From: a bacterium
GTDB taxonomy: Bacteria > Arandabacterota > Arandabacteria > Arandabacterales > Arandabacteraceae
Reading direction: 5' to 3'
NCBI GenBank assembly: GCA_025774405.1
Contig: JALGWB010000092.1
Span: 1-7,688, forward strand
DNA: 7,688 bases
Position numbers and translations under genes: made by a program. Each line of letters opens with the position of its first letter. Position 1 is the stretch's first letter. The notes below the pieces were generated by a model that was not told the origin of the DNA, searched no databases, and saw only the letters and a program-made list of their open reading frames with translations. Positions 1 through 6,170 of this stretch are shown piece by piece.

Positions 1-428
1 TTGCGAGCCTGTTCAGGAAGCATCGAAAGCAAAAGGGTCTCAAGATCATGTCAGTCAAAGAAGCGGCAAGGCAAATAAGAGCAGCAGCTGAGACATCAAG
101 CATAGGCATAGTTGCAGACAGAGTCTATACCGGTACCGGTTATATCGTTTCCATGTTCGGCGTAAGGACAAGGGTACCCTCGGGTTATGCCTATCTGGCT
201 ACCTCGGAGAGGATTCCTGTCATCGCTGGTTTTTGCCTGAAAGGTGCAGATGGCAAGTACCATCTTGAGCTGGCAGGCTACGTCTACTCTCCAGAGGAGC
301 CACTCAAGACCCCTCGAGAAGTCGTTGAGGAATTCGTGAAAACGCTTGAAAAGTGGATAGCGAAGTATCCTGAGCAATGGTATTTTTTTGAGAGAATAGA
401 TACCGGTGGTGAACCCTATGTGTTGTGA
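1..428 (+). CDS. Lysophospholipid/lipid A-type acyltransferase (HtrB/LpxL/PatA family), C-terminal part
   Basis: The reading frame is open to the left edge (first full codon at 3), so this is the C-terminal part of a longer gene; the ATG at 48 is probably internal. The visible part matches the end of the HtrB/LpxL/PatA acyltransferase family. It has a segment like 'GIVADR...' followed by 'MFGVRTRVPSGYAYLA', then 'RIPVIAGFCLKGADGKYHLEL', and the family's closing 'YPEQWYFFER'. These enzymes sit on the inner face of the cytoplasmic membrane and add a fatty acyl chain to a glycolipid (lipid A, or phosphatidylinositol mannoside in actinobacteria). The catalytic HxxxxD motif would lie upstream of the window and cannot be checked. 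The gene's end overlaps the next gene by 11 bases, so the two are likely co-translated. The family is fairly certain; the acceptor substrate is unknown. Confidence 0.8.
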   Translation, partial: ASLFRKHRKQKGLKIMSVKEAARQIRAAAETSSIGIVADRVYTGTGYIVSMFGVRTRVPSGYAYLATSERIPVIAGFCLKGADGKYHLELAGYVYSPEEPLKTPREVVEEFVKTLEKWIAKYPEQWYFFERIDTGGEPYVL

Positions 429-1149
429 ACCATCGCGGAGAGTGGAAGAGGCCTACGATCGGATCGTGGTGATCATACCAGCCTACAATGCTGCACGATC
501 ACTAGGTGATGTCATTCGCCGAACAAGGAGAGTCAGTCCGCGACTTGACATCGTGGTGGTTGATGATGGATCAACTGATGAAACCTCACTGGTCGCCAAC
601 CAGGCGGGCGTCACCGTCATAAGGCATACGAGGAACATGGGCAAAGGCGAAGCTCTGAGGACAGGATTCAAATATGCACTCAAGTCAGGTTGCACTGCTG
701 TAGTCACACTGGACGCGGATGGCCAGCATTGTCCAGAAGAAATCCCCGAACTTGTAGAACAGTGGCTTAAGACAGGCGCAGACATAATCATCGGCACCCG
801 CAAGCGTCAACCTGGTAAGATGCCCATCGTGAGGATCATCACAAACACCCTGAGTTCATGGATGGTATCTCTGTCGGCTGGCACTCGCATCGATGATTCG
901 CAATCGGGCTTCCGCCTGCTCACAGGCAAGGTACTGGAGAGTGTCAGGACAACCTCCCGCGGCTATGGAGCCGAGAGTGAGATTCTCATCAGAGCCACAC
1001 ACTCAGGCTTTCGAATCCAATCAGTACCGATTGCGACAATCTACAGATCCGAGAAAAGCTATATACATCCACTTAGACAACCGTTATTATTCATAGGATT
1101 GATGCTTCGCAGCATCTTCTGGAGGTTCGAACACCTTGTCCGAAAATGA
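418..1149 (+). CDS. Family 2 glycosyltransferase (DPM/DPG-synthase-like)
   Basis: This is a GT-A fold glycosyltransferase of about 243 residues that transfers a sugar from a nucleotide donor, probably to a lipid-linked acceptor at the cytoplasmic membrane. Visible landmarks are the N-terminal 'VVIIPAYNAA' (17-26), 'VVVDDGSTDET' (46-56) for nucleotide binding, 'NMGKGEALRTG' (73-83), and the metal-binding DAD in 'LDADGQH' (98-104). A 'DSQSGFRLL' and 'GYGAESEILIRA' region follows, typical of the dolichol-phosphate-mannose synthase-like subgroup. The C-terminus has one hydrophobic stretch ('PLLFIGLMLRSIFW') but no long membrane domain. I chose ATG 418, with GGTGGT about 8 bases upstream; GTG 406 and GTG 409 are in-frame alternatives. 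It overlaps the upstream acyltransferase by 11 bases and surE by 14. The acceptor is not shown by the sequence. Confidence 0.88.
   Translation: MCCEPSRRVEEAYDRIVVIIPAYNAARSLGDVIRRTRRVSPRLDIVVVDDGSTDETSLVANQAGVTVIRHTRNMGKGEALRTGFKYALKSGCTAVVTLDADGQHCPEEIPELVEQWLKTGADIIIGTRKRQPGKMPIVRIITNTLSSWMVSLSAGTRIDDSQSGFRLLTGKVLESVRTTSRGYGAESEILIRATHSGFRIQSVPIATIYRSEKSYIHPLRQPLLFIGLMLRSIFWRFEHLVRK
1121..1125 (+). promoter_or_regulatory. Shine-Dalgarno of surE
   Basis: GGAGG lies ten bases before TTG 1136, inside the end of the glycosyltransferase gene. No ATG or GTG lies in frame near the start of the SurE homology, so this site supports the TTG start. Confidence 0.65.
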
Positions 1150-1921
1150 AGCCCGAGACATCCACATCCTTTTGACGAATGACGACGGCATAACTGCTGA
1201 CGGGTTGAGGTATCTTAAAGAAGCCGTCCGTCATCTTGGAACTGTAACGATAGTCGCACCTGAGCGACAGCGGAGTGGATCAAGTCATGCGCTTACGCTT
1301 GACAATCCCCTGAGAATACAGAAACTCGATGAAGACACCATGGCTGTTGATGGTACTCCGACAGATTGCGTACTCCTTGCGATGCGTGGGCTGCTTGAGA
1401 GGCGACCCGATCTGCTCATCTCTGGTATCAACCACGGTCCCAATCTTGGGGACGACATAACCTATTCAGGAACTGTTGCTGCTGCCTTTGAGGGAACACT
1501 TCTCGGATTGCCTTCGGTTGCTATCTCAGTATGTTCCTGGAAAGAGTGCAGATTCGAGGCTGCAGCCAGGTTTGCGGCTGTGATAGCCGAGGAGGTCCTC
1601 AAGCACGGATTACCACCCGGTACACTCCTTAACGTGAATGTACCATCGTTACCACCTGAGGACATAAGGGGAGTGAGAATCACCAAACTCGGAAAACGAA
1701 TCTATCGAGATGCTATTGTGCGCAAGACTGATCCACGTGGTAAGGATTATTACTGGATTGGCGGGGAACCGCCGATATCGCGTGGGGGGGAAGACACTGA
1801 TTTTGAAGCCATAGAGGAAGGGGTGATATCGGTTACTCCACTGCATCTGGATCTCACTGACTATAAGTCAATCGATGTGATTAAGTCCTGGAATCTAAAG
1901 CCTGGGTCTCGACATGAATGA
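1136..1921 (+). CDS. surE: 5'/3'-nucleotidase SurE
   Basis: SurE is a metal-dependent phosphatase that removes phosphate from 5'- and 3'-nucleoside monophosphates in the cytoplasm and is linked to survival under stress. The 261 residues match the usual length of about 250-260. The metal-site residues are in place: D16 and D17 in 'LLTNDDG' (12-18), S47 in 'APERQRSGSSHALT' (41-54), and N99 in 'SGINHGPNLGDDITYSGT' (96-113). The C-terminal 'DPRGKDYYWIGG' and 'TDFEAIEEGVISVTPL' are also family hallmarks. Translation starts at TTG 1136, which has GGAGG ten bases upstream and overlaps the glycosyltransferase by 14 bases. A run of seven G near 1785 is intact in frame. The downstream gene starts within the last eight bases (ATGAATGA), which suggests translational coupling. 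Confidence 0.97.
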   Translation: MSENEARDIHILLTNDDGITADGLRYLKEAVRHLGTVTIVAPERQRSGSSHALTLDNPLRIQKLDEDTMAVDGTPTDCVLLAMRGLLERRPDLLISGINHGPNLGDDITYSGTVAAAFEGTLLGLPSVAISVCSWKECRFEAAARFAAVIAEEVLKHGLPPGTLLNVNVPSLPPEDIRGVRITKLGKRIYRDAIVRKTDPRGKDYYWIGGEPPISRGGEDTDFEAIEEGVISVTPLHLDLTDYKSIDVIKSWNLKPGSRHE

Positions 1922-2413
1922 AGCGTCCTGGATTGCGAACGTGCCTGAGGAGATGATTGTCCTGAGCATGGCAATGCTGCCGATTCTGGAGCTCAGGGGT
2001 GCGATCCCCTGGGCTCTAAAGTTTGCGCCACACATCCCACTCGCCAAAACCTATCTGCTTGCAGTTGCTGGTAATTTTATCCCGGTCATACCTATACTGC
2101 TTTTGCTTGATCCTGTATCGCGATTCCTGCGCAAAGCACCGATCTTTGACAAATTCTTCAACTGGTTGTTTGCGAGAACCAGGCGACGTGGTAGACTTAT
2201 AGAAAGGTATGAGGCAATTGGTTTAACGCTCTTTGTGGCAGTGCCGCTTCCAGTGACTGGTGCGTGGACAGGCGCTCTTGCAGCATTTGTCTTCGGCATC
2301 AAGTTCAGGTGGGCTATCATCTGCATCGGGCTCGGAATCCTGATCGCTGGAATAGTTGTTACTGTGGCGGCCAAAGGTGCTTTCAGCTTTCTCGATTGGG
2401 CAATCAAATCTAG

Positions 2414-2423
<10 letters not shown>
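1914..2423 (+). CDS. Small multi-drug export family membrane protein (COG2426)
   Basis: This is an integral membrane protein of 169 residues matching the 'small multi-drug export protein' family (COG2426/PF06695). The family name is historical; substrate and transport activity are poorly established. The two family signatures are visible: 'PILELRGAIP' (23-32) and 'PLPVTGAWTGALAA' (111-124), each in or near a hydrophobic segment. Membrane segments lie at about 14-37, 46-65, 101-127 and 131-155. A basic stretch 'ARTRRRGR' (87-94) lies in the central loop. The start overlaps surE by eight bases. The end is odd: the last codons and the TAG stop fall within the first ten bases of the tRNA-Pro gene. 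The family call is good; its role next to envelope genes is unknown. Confidence 0.9.
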
Positions 2424-2490
<67 letters not shown>

Positions 2491-2499
2491 CTCAACAAC

Positions 2500-2534
2500 G
2501 GGGTCGGAGCTAAAAACGTGCAGGCTTCGACCCC
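2500..2534 (+). terminator. GC-rich hairpin after tRNA-Pro, possible terminator
   Basis: GGGGTCGGAGC (2500-2510) pairs with GCTTCGACCCC (2524-2534) to give an 11-bp stem with one G-T wobble and a 13-base loop. It lies 11 bases after the tRNA and just before a promoter for the next unit, the right place for a terminator. No T-run follows (the next bases are CCTGGCTAGCC), so it does not look like a standard intrinsic terminator. It could act with Rho or mark a 3' processing point. Confidence 0.5.
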
Positions 2535-2545
2535 CCTGGCTAGCC

Positions 2546-2574
2546 TTGAGAAGGCCGGCGATTTGAAGTACAAT
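2546..2574 (+). promoter_or_regulatory. Sigma70-type promoter for the GT9-deacetylase-methyltransferase unit
   Basis: The -35 box TTGAGA (2546-2551) and -10 box TACAAT (2569-2574) are separated by exactly 17 bases, and each matches consensus at five of six positions or close to it. Transcription would start near 2581, leaving a leader of about 19 bases before ATG 2600. It follows the hairpin at 2500-2534, as expected for a unit boundary. Confidence 0.65.
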
Positions 2575-2599
2575 CCCACCAGTAGGGGCGAAATCGACT

Positions 2600-3763
2600 A
2601 TGCGCAAGATCTTCAGAAATCTTGACAGATCAGTTGGGAGACTTCTTACAAGAAGTATAGCTTCATTCGATGGCCTCAAGAGTCGACTGGGCCGCCGACC
2701 TGTATCCCGCTCCCAAGAGCCAACTTCGATCCTGGCAATAAAGCTTGTCGGACTTGGTGACACCGTTCTCATGCTCACAGCAATCGACAGGCTTCGTGAG
2801 CATATACCCAATACGCGGATCTCAGTGCTCGTAACGCCTCTTTCAAGTGGCATACTCGACGGACAGCCCCAGATCGATGAAGTGATAGTCTATGACGTTC
2901 TTGGCAAGGATAAAGGGATAGCAGGCTTTCTTGGGCTCCTCAGACATCTAAAGCGGCTTCGGCCAGACTGTACCATTGATTTCGAGCAACATTTTCAATC
3001 GACGGCCATTCTTGCATATCTGGTCGGAAGCCCGAGACGGATTGGTCTCTACTACCATGACAATCCCAGAAGACTCCTCTTCACGGATCCTGTCTTCCTG
3101 AATCCAAACTGTCACATGGTCACTTCCTACGTCCGTCTACTGGAACCGCTGGGGATCACCGCGAAACAACCCGATCACCTTGTGCCAGTAGCTGTCGGAC
3201 CCGAAGACCGCACGATCGTTGATGCCTGGATGGAAAGCCTCAAATTGGATGGTCGAAGTCTCATTGGCATCCATACCGGTTCAGGTATTAGAGCACCGGC
3301 AAAGCGCTGGCCCCTCGAGAGGTTCGTAGAGCTAATAGCAAGCCTTGTAAGCATGGGATCTGCTGTCATCCTGACAGGGAATTCAAAGGAACACAGCCAC
3401 TGCCAGCAAATCGTCAGGCTGGTGGGAAATGAGCACGTTCACAATACCGCAGGAAGATTCTCAATTAAGCAAACTGCTCATCTTGTTGCCCGATGCGATC
3501 TTTTCATCAGTAACGATACCGGGCCGATGCACATTGCTGCAGCGATGGGAACACCAACCATAGGCCTCTTCGGACCTGAATCTCCTGAAAGGTATTGCCC
3601 TGTTGGAATGCGTAACAGAAGCATCTATCAGGGTGCGTCCTGCAGCCCCTGTGTTGAGATTTATCGTGGCTTCGCTCCCGACTGCAATCGCCCCGTTTGC
3701 ATGGAAAACATCACCGTTGAAGACGTCCTTAAGGCAGTGGCCGAGTATGACCTGGGTAGGTGA
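2600..3763 (+). CDS. Family 9 glycosyltransferase (heptosyltransferase-like)
   Basis: This is a GT-B fold enzyme of 387 residues resembling the ADP-heptose:LPS heptosyltransferases (GT9). Such enzymes add heptose or a related sugar to a lipid-anchored glycan on the cytoplasmic side of the inner membrane. The N-terminal domain begins with 'IKLVGLGDTVLMLTAI' (47-62), where D54 corresponds to the conserved GD of the family. The donor-binding domain has 'IGIHTGSG...KRWP' (about 222-237) and the diagnostic 'SNDTGPMHIAAAMGTPTIGL' (304-323), followed by 'FGPESPERYCP'. The first 45 or so residues are a basic extension before the fold. The C-terminus carries four cysteines (348, 351, 362, 367). AGGGG lies about 11 bases before ATG 2600. 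It is the first gene after the promoter at 2546-2574. The exact sugar cannot be read from the sequence. Confidence 0.9.
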   Translation: MRKIFRNLDRSVGRLLTRSIASFDGLKSRLGRRPVSRSQEPTSILAIKLVGLGDTVLMLTAIDRLREHIPNTRISVLVTPLSSGILDGQPQIDEVIVYDVLGKDKGIAGFLGLLRHLKRLRPDCTIDFEQHFQSTAILAYLVGSPRRIGLYYHDNPRRLLFTDPVFLNPNCHMVTSYVRLLEPLGITAKQPDHLVPVAVGPEDRTIVDAWMESLKLDGRSLIGIHTGSGIRAPAKRWPLERFVELIASLVSMGSAVILTGNSKEHSHCQQIVRLVGNEHVHNTAGRFSIKQTAHLVARCDLFISNDTGPMHIAAAMGTPTIGLFGPESPERYCPVGMRNRSIYQGASCSPCVEIYRGFAPDCNRPVCMENITVEDVLKAVAEYDLGR

Positions 3764-4614
3764 AGATGAGATGCATTCTTTCCGTCGATGTTGAAGACTG
3801 GTATCACATCCTTGATGTGCCCGGAGCACCTGAGCCCTCAGAATGGGAGGGGCTACCAGCTAGAGTCGAGGTCGGAATGAGGAAAATCCTCGAAGTGCTG
3901 GCTGTTTCCCAAATGAGGGCTACCTTCTTCTTTCTTGGCTGGATTGCAGAGCGGCACCCTAATTTAGTAGCTGAAGTTCAACGTTGCGGACATGAGATAG
4001 CATCTCATGGATATCTGCATGAGCTCGCCTACAGGATGACACCCGAGCAATTTCTTGAGGATGCATTGAGAAGTAAACGCATACTCGAAGATCTAACCGG
4101 TGAGCCAGTACTTGGCTTCAGAGCCTCTGGCTTCTCCCTTACCGAGGCCACTCCGTGGTTCTTTGACAAGCTCCTCGAGGCAGGTTTTGGCTATGATTCA
4201 TCCCTGTTTCCCGCTTCAAGGCAGCATGGAGGAATGAAAGTCCACATGCGAGCACCTTACAAGGTGACCAGCAGTCCACACTGTTTCTACGAGTTCCCGA
4301 TCTCAGTAGTCGATATCCTCGGTAAACCCCTTTGTCTGTTCGGTGGCGGCTATCTGCGCCTTTTCCCATACAGATTGATTCGCAGAATGGCACAGAACGT
4401 TCTCGATGAGGGCAGACCTGTTGTATTCTACGTTCATCCAAGAGAATTCGATCCTGAACATCCGCGCCTTAGGATGCCGCTGGCAAGACGCTTCAAGTCA
4501 TATGTCAATCTGAAGAGCACCCAGTCCAAGTTGAGGAATCTACTCAGTGACTTCGAGATCACAAGTTTTGCTGACTTCATCAGGGTAGAGCTTGGTGAGG
4601 AGGCTATCGTATGA
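3760..4614 (+). CDS. Polysaccharide deacetylase, DUF3473/PEP-CTERM-locus subfamily
   Basis: This is a NodB-type carbohydrate esterase of 284 residues that removes acetyl groups from N-acetylated sugars of a polysaccharide or glycan intermediate. Motif 1 is 'SVDVEDWYH' (8-16, D10 and D13). Motif 2 is 'GHEIASHGYLHE', with metal ligands H83 and H87. Motif 3 is 'GFRASGFSLT', with R121. A late 'FYVHPREFDPEHPR' carries H226. The 'VDVEDW' start and the C-terminal HPxExD block point to the subfamily often found in exosortase/PEP-CTERM polysaccharide loci (TIGR03006-like). The usual RAP of motif 3 reads RAS here. No signal peptide is seen, so it is probably cytoplasmic. GTG 3760 gives a four-base GTGA overlap with the previous stop; ATG 3766 is an equally possible start. 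It overlaps the next gene by ATGA. Confidence 0.9.
   Translation: MKMRCILSVDVEDWYHILDVPGAPEPSEWEGLPARVEVGMRKILEVLAVSQMRATFFFLGWIAERHPNLVAEVQRCGHEIASHGYLHELAYRMTPEQFLEDALRSKRILEDLTGEPVLGFRASGFSLTEATPWFFDKLLEAGFGYDSSLFPASRQHGGMKVHMRAPYKVTSSPHCFYEFPISVVDILGKPLCLFGGGYLRLFPYRLIRRMAQNVLDEGRPVVFYVHPREFDPEHPRLRMPLARRFKSYVNLKSTQSKLRNLLSDFEITSFADFIRVELGEEAIV
4597..4603 (+). promoter_or_regulatory. Shine-Dalgarno of the methyltransferase gene
   Basis: GAGGAGG lies seven bases before ATG 4611, inside the end of the deacetylase gene. It fixes the methyltransferase start and suggests efficient re-initiation at the ATGA junction. Confidence 0.75.
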
Positions 4615-5270
4615 AAGGAGACAGCCGCACTTCAGAATTTTTCGACAGGTACGCTCATGATTTCAGTGCCATATACGGCACTAGCAACACCCTCTGGAAC
4701 AAGGTGATAAACAGGCTCTTCAGGAAGAGTATGATGATGCGATATCGGATGACACTTGAAAGATGTGAACCGATTAAGGGCAAATCAGTGCTCGATATTG
4801 GCTGCGGTCCGGGTCACTACTCGGTTGCTCTGGCTCAGAAAGGAGCCAGGCGAGTGGTAGGCATCGATTTTGCTCCAACGATGATAGATATCGCCAGATC
4901 AAGGGCAAATGAGGCAGGAGTCGCAGACCGATGTGAATTCATATGTGACGATTTCATGACCTTCGATTTCAAGGAGGTCTTTGACTACTCAATTGCAATG
5001 GGATTTATGGACTACATTGCCGAACCTATAGCAGTCGTCAGAAGGGTGATCGAGCAGACCAGATCCCGAGCTTTCTTCAGTTTTCCCGCTGCTGGCGGTC
5101 TGCTTGCCTGGCAACGTAAATTGAGATATCGCAGGAAGTGCAATCTCTATCTCTACAACCCTGATGACATCAGGAACCTGTTGCAGGGCTGTGGACTCAC
5201 CGGCTTCACCATCGAGCGAATAGCCCGGGACTTCTTTGTGACCGTGAGAATTGGCGAGAGCCAGGGCTGA
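4611..5270 (+). CDS. Class I SAM-dependent methyltransferase
   Basis: This is a Rossmann-fold methyltransferase of 219 residues that moves a methyl group from S-adenosylmethionine to an unknown acceptor. SAM-binding motif I is 'VLDIGCGPGHYSVALA' (60-75). The acidic residue that binds the SAM ribose is D86 in 'VVGIDFAPTMIDIA'. 'CEFICDDFMTFDF' supplies the adenine-contact motif, and 'FDYSIAMGFMDYI' the motif IV region. The N-terminal 'FFDRYAHDFSAIYG' resembles the start of small-molecule and glycan methyltransferases of the Methyltransf_11/25 type. The start codon overlaps the deacetylase stop (ATGA) and has a strong GAGGAGG site. Being last in a glycosyltransferase-deacetylase unit suggests it methylates a sugar or lipid intermediate, but that is inferred from position only. 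Confidence 0.85.
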   Translation: MKGDSRTSEFFDRYAHDFSAIYGTSNTLWNKVINRLFRKSMMMRYRMTLERCEPIKGKSVLDIGCGPGHYSVALAQKGARRVVGIDFAPTMIDIARSRANEAGVADRCEFICDDFMTFDFKEVFDYSIAMGFMDYIAEPIAVVRRVIEQTRSRAFFSFPAAGGLLAWQRKLRYRRKCNLYLYNPDDIRNLLQGCGLTGFTIERIARDFFVTVRIGESQG

Positions 5271-5291
5271 GAACATCACCCGTGATGTCTC
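5269..5291 (+). other. Hairpin overlapping the methyltransferase stop codon
   Basis: GAG-A-ACATCAC pairs with GTGATGT-CTC around a CC centre, with a single bulged A; the innermost C-G pair would open to give a four-base loop. The stem starts within the TGA stop (5268-5270). Only a loose T-rich stretch follows, so it is a weak terminator candidate or an mRNA 3'-end stabiliser between two units. Confidence 0.45.
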
Positions 5292-5302
5292 TGCCGTTAT
5301 CC

Positions 5303-5331
5303 TTGATTTTGTCGATTCGAGCGAATACAAT
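5303..5331 (+). promoter_or_regulatory. Sigma70-type promoter for the LOG-like/acyP/apt unit
   Basis: The -35 box TTGATT (5303-5308) and -10 box TACAAT (5326-5331) are separated by 17 bases. The -10 sequence and spacing equal those of the promoter at 2546-2574. The predicted start near 5338 leaves a leader of about 66 bases before ATG 5404. Confidence 0.6.
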
Positions 5332-5350
5332 TGCTAAAGGTCTTAAGCAA
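5331..5350. promoter_or_regulatory. Imperfect 20-bp palindrome at the predicted transcription start, candidate operator
   Basis: TTGCT (5331-5335) and AGCAA (5346-5350) form the outer arms of an inverted repeat centred at 5340/5341. Sixteen of 20 positions are symmetric. It begins at the last base of the -10 box and covers the predicted start, a position where a repressor would block transcription. As RNA it could instead form a short 5' stem. Confidence 0.35.
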
Positions 5351-5364
5351 GATAGGCGGTCAAA

Positions 5365-5400
5365 GCCCGATAACTCCACTGCACTCTTGAGTTGGTGGGC
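5365..5400 (+). promoter_or_regulatory. Leader hairpin covering the ribosome binding site of the LOG-like gene
   Basis: GCCCGATAACTC (5365-5376) faces GAGTTGGTGGGC (5389-5400) across a 12-base loop. The helix has nine Watson-Crick pairs, two G-U pairs and one A-G mismatch. The 3' arm contains GGTGGG (5394-5399), the only Shine-Dalgarno-like sequence before ATG 5404. The fold would hide the site, so translation may depend on melting, a ligand or a binding protein. Confidence 0.4.
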
Positions 5401-5403
5401 GAC

Positions 5404-5847
5404 ATGGCAAAATTCATAGGAATTATTGGGGGATCGGATGCTCCGGAGGGGATTCTGGAATTGGCTGAGCAGGTTGGGAGCCTCGTCGCCACCAGGGGCT
5501 GTGTGCTTGTCTGTGGTGGTCTGGGAGGAGTAATGGAGGCAGCAGCAAAGGGGGCCAAGATGGCCGGTGGCTTAACAGTGGGTATACTGCCTGGGAGCTC
5601 CCGTTCAGACGCCAATCCTCACATTGACATAGCGATTGCTACCAACATGGGGCACGCACGAAACGCGATCATAGCCCACACGTGTGATGCCCTGATAGCT
5701 ATTGGTGGCCGTTACGGTACGCTTTCGGAAATAGGCTTTGGGCTTGCTCTGGGGAAACGTGTTGTTAGCTTAGAATCCTGGGACGTTGATCCAGGTATTG
5801 TCGCTGCTGAAAATCCAGAAGATGCTGTCAGTAAGGCCATAGCGTGA
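5404..5847 (+). CDS. TIGR00725/LOG-like SLOG-family Rossmann protein
   Basis: This 147-residue protein belongs to the SLOG superfamily, closest to TIGR00725 ('DprA/Smf-related, family 1') and related to LOG-type phosphoribohydrolases. The opening 'IGIIGGSDAPEG' (5-16) is the first Rossmann loop. 'CGGLGGVMEAAAKGA' (37-51) and 'GGLTVGILPG' (55-64) follow. 'MGHARN' (82-87) and 'IGGRYGTLSEI' (100-110) then match the nucleotide-binding elements; the canonical LOG PGGxGTxxE reads with Ile in place of Pro. LOG enzymes cleave nucleoside monophosphates to base plus ribose 5-phosphate, but activity for TIGR00725 members is not established. ATG 5404 fits the family start; TTG 5392 and GTG 5395 are upstream in frame. 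It heads a unit with acyP and apt, 12 bases before acyP. Confidence 0.88.
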   Translation: MAKFIGIIGGSDAPEGILELAEQVGSLVATRGCVLVCGGLGGVMEAAAKGAKMAGGLTVGILPGSSRSDANPHIDIAIATNMGHARNAIIAHTCDALIAIGGRYGTLSEIGFGLALGKRVVSLESWDVDPGIVAAENPEDAVSKAIA

Positions 5848-5859
5848 CAAGCTGGGAAC

Positions 5860-6141
5860 ATGGCTGATCTCGCACGAGCTAGAGTCAGGATATGGGGAGT
5901 GGTTCAGGGAGTCGGATACCGTTACTTCGTGAGACAGCAGGCTACATCTCTCGGTCTAAGTGGGTATGTACGCAATCTCCCTGATGGAAGCGTGGAAGTT
6001 GTAGCTGAGGGAGATAGATCGCTCATCCATGCTTTGATCGATGAGCTAAAGATAGGCCCCAGGTATGCCCATGTCGAACGCATGGATGTTGCCTGGGAAG
6101 AACCCAGGAAGGATCTCGGTGGATTTGATTATGCTTTCTAA
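5860..6141 (+). CDS. acyP: Acylphosphatase
   Basis: This is a small cytoplasmic hydrolase of 93 residues, the normal family size, that splits acyl phosphates such as acetyl phosphate, carbamoyl phosphate or 1,3-bisphosphoglycerate into carboxylate and phosphate. The phosphate-binding loop 'VQGVGYRYFVRQQA' (15-28) carries the catalytic arginine R21. 'LGLSGYVRNLPDGSVEVVAEG' carries the catalytic asparagine N39. The C-terminal 'FDYAF' resembles the usual family ending 'F.i..'. The start ATG 5860 lies 12 bases after the upstream stop with only a weak GGGA site before it, so its translation may rely on coupling. The apt gene follows closely. Identification is secure; the physiological substrate is not known for the family in general. 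Confidence 0.96.
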   Translation: MADLARARVRIWGVVQGVGYRYFVRQQATSLGLSGYVRNLPDGSVEVVAEGDRSLIHALIDELKIGPRYAHVERMDVAWEEPRKDLGGFDYAF

Positions 6142-6159
6142 AGATGAACCAGCCAGGAA

Positions 6160-6164
6160 GGAGG
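6160..6164 (+). promoter_or_regulatory. Shine-Dalgarno deciding the apt start
   Basis: GGAGG within AAGGAGGG (6158-6165) lies six bases before GTG 6171, which is ideal spacing. The in-frame ATG 6144 further upstream has no comparable site, so this motif supports GTG 6171 as the true start. Confidence 0.75.
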
Positions 6165-6170
6165 GACAAT

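Noticed and set aside
129..143. Palindromic ACCGGTACCGGT
   Set aside because: It falls inside the acyltransferase coding frame (Thr-Gly-Thr-Gly-Tyr) and has no promoter or gene start near it; chance plus codon choice explains it.
382..391. T-run that might end transcription
   Set aside because: It lies in the conserved 'PEQWYFFER' end of the acyltransferase with no GC-rich hairpin before it.
893..1096. A + strand ORF of 67 codons inside the GT2 gene
   Set aside because: It is an out-of-frame shadow of the conserved glycosyltransferase sequence.
6144..6170. Upstream ATG start for apt
   Set aside because: It has no good ribosome site, whereas GTG 6171 has AAGGAGGG at ideal spacing and gives a family-typical length.
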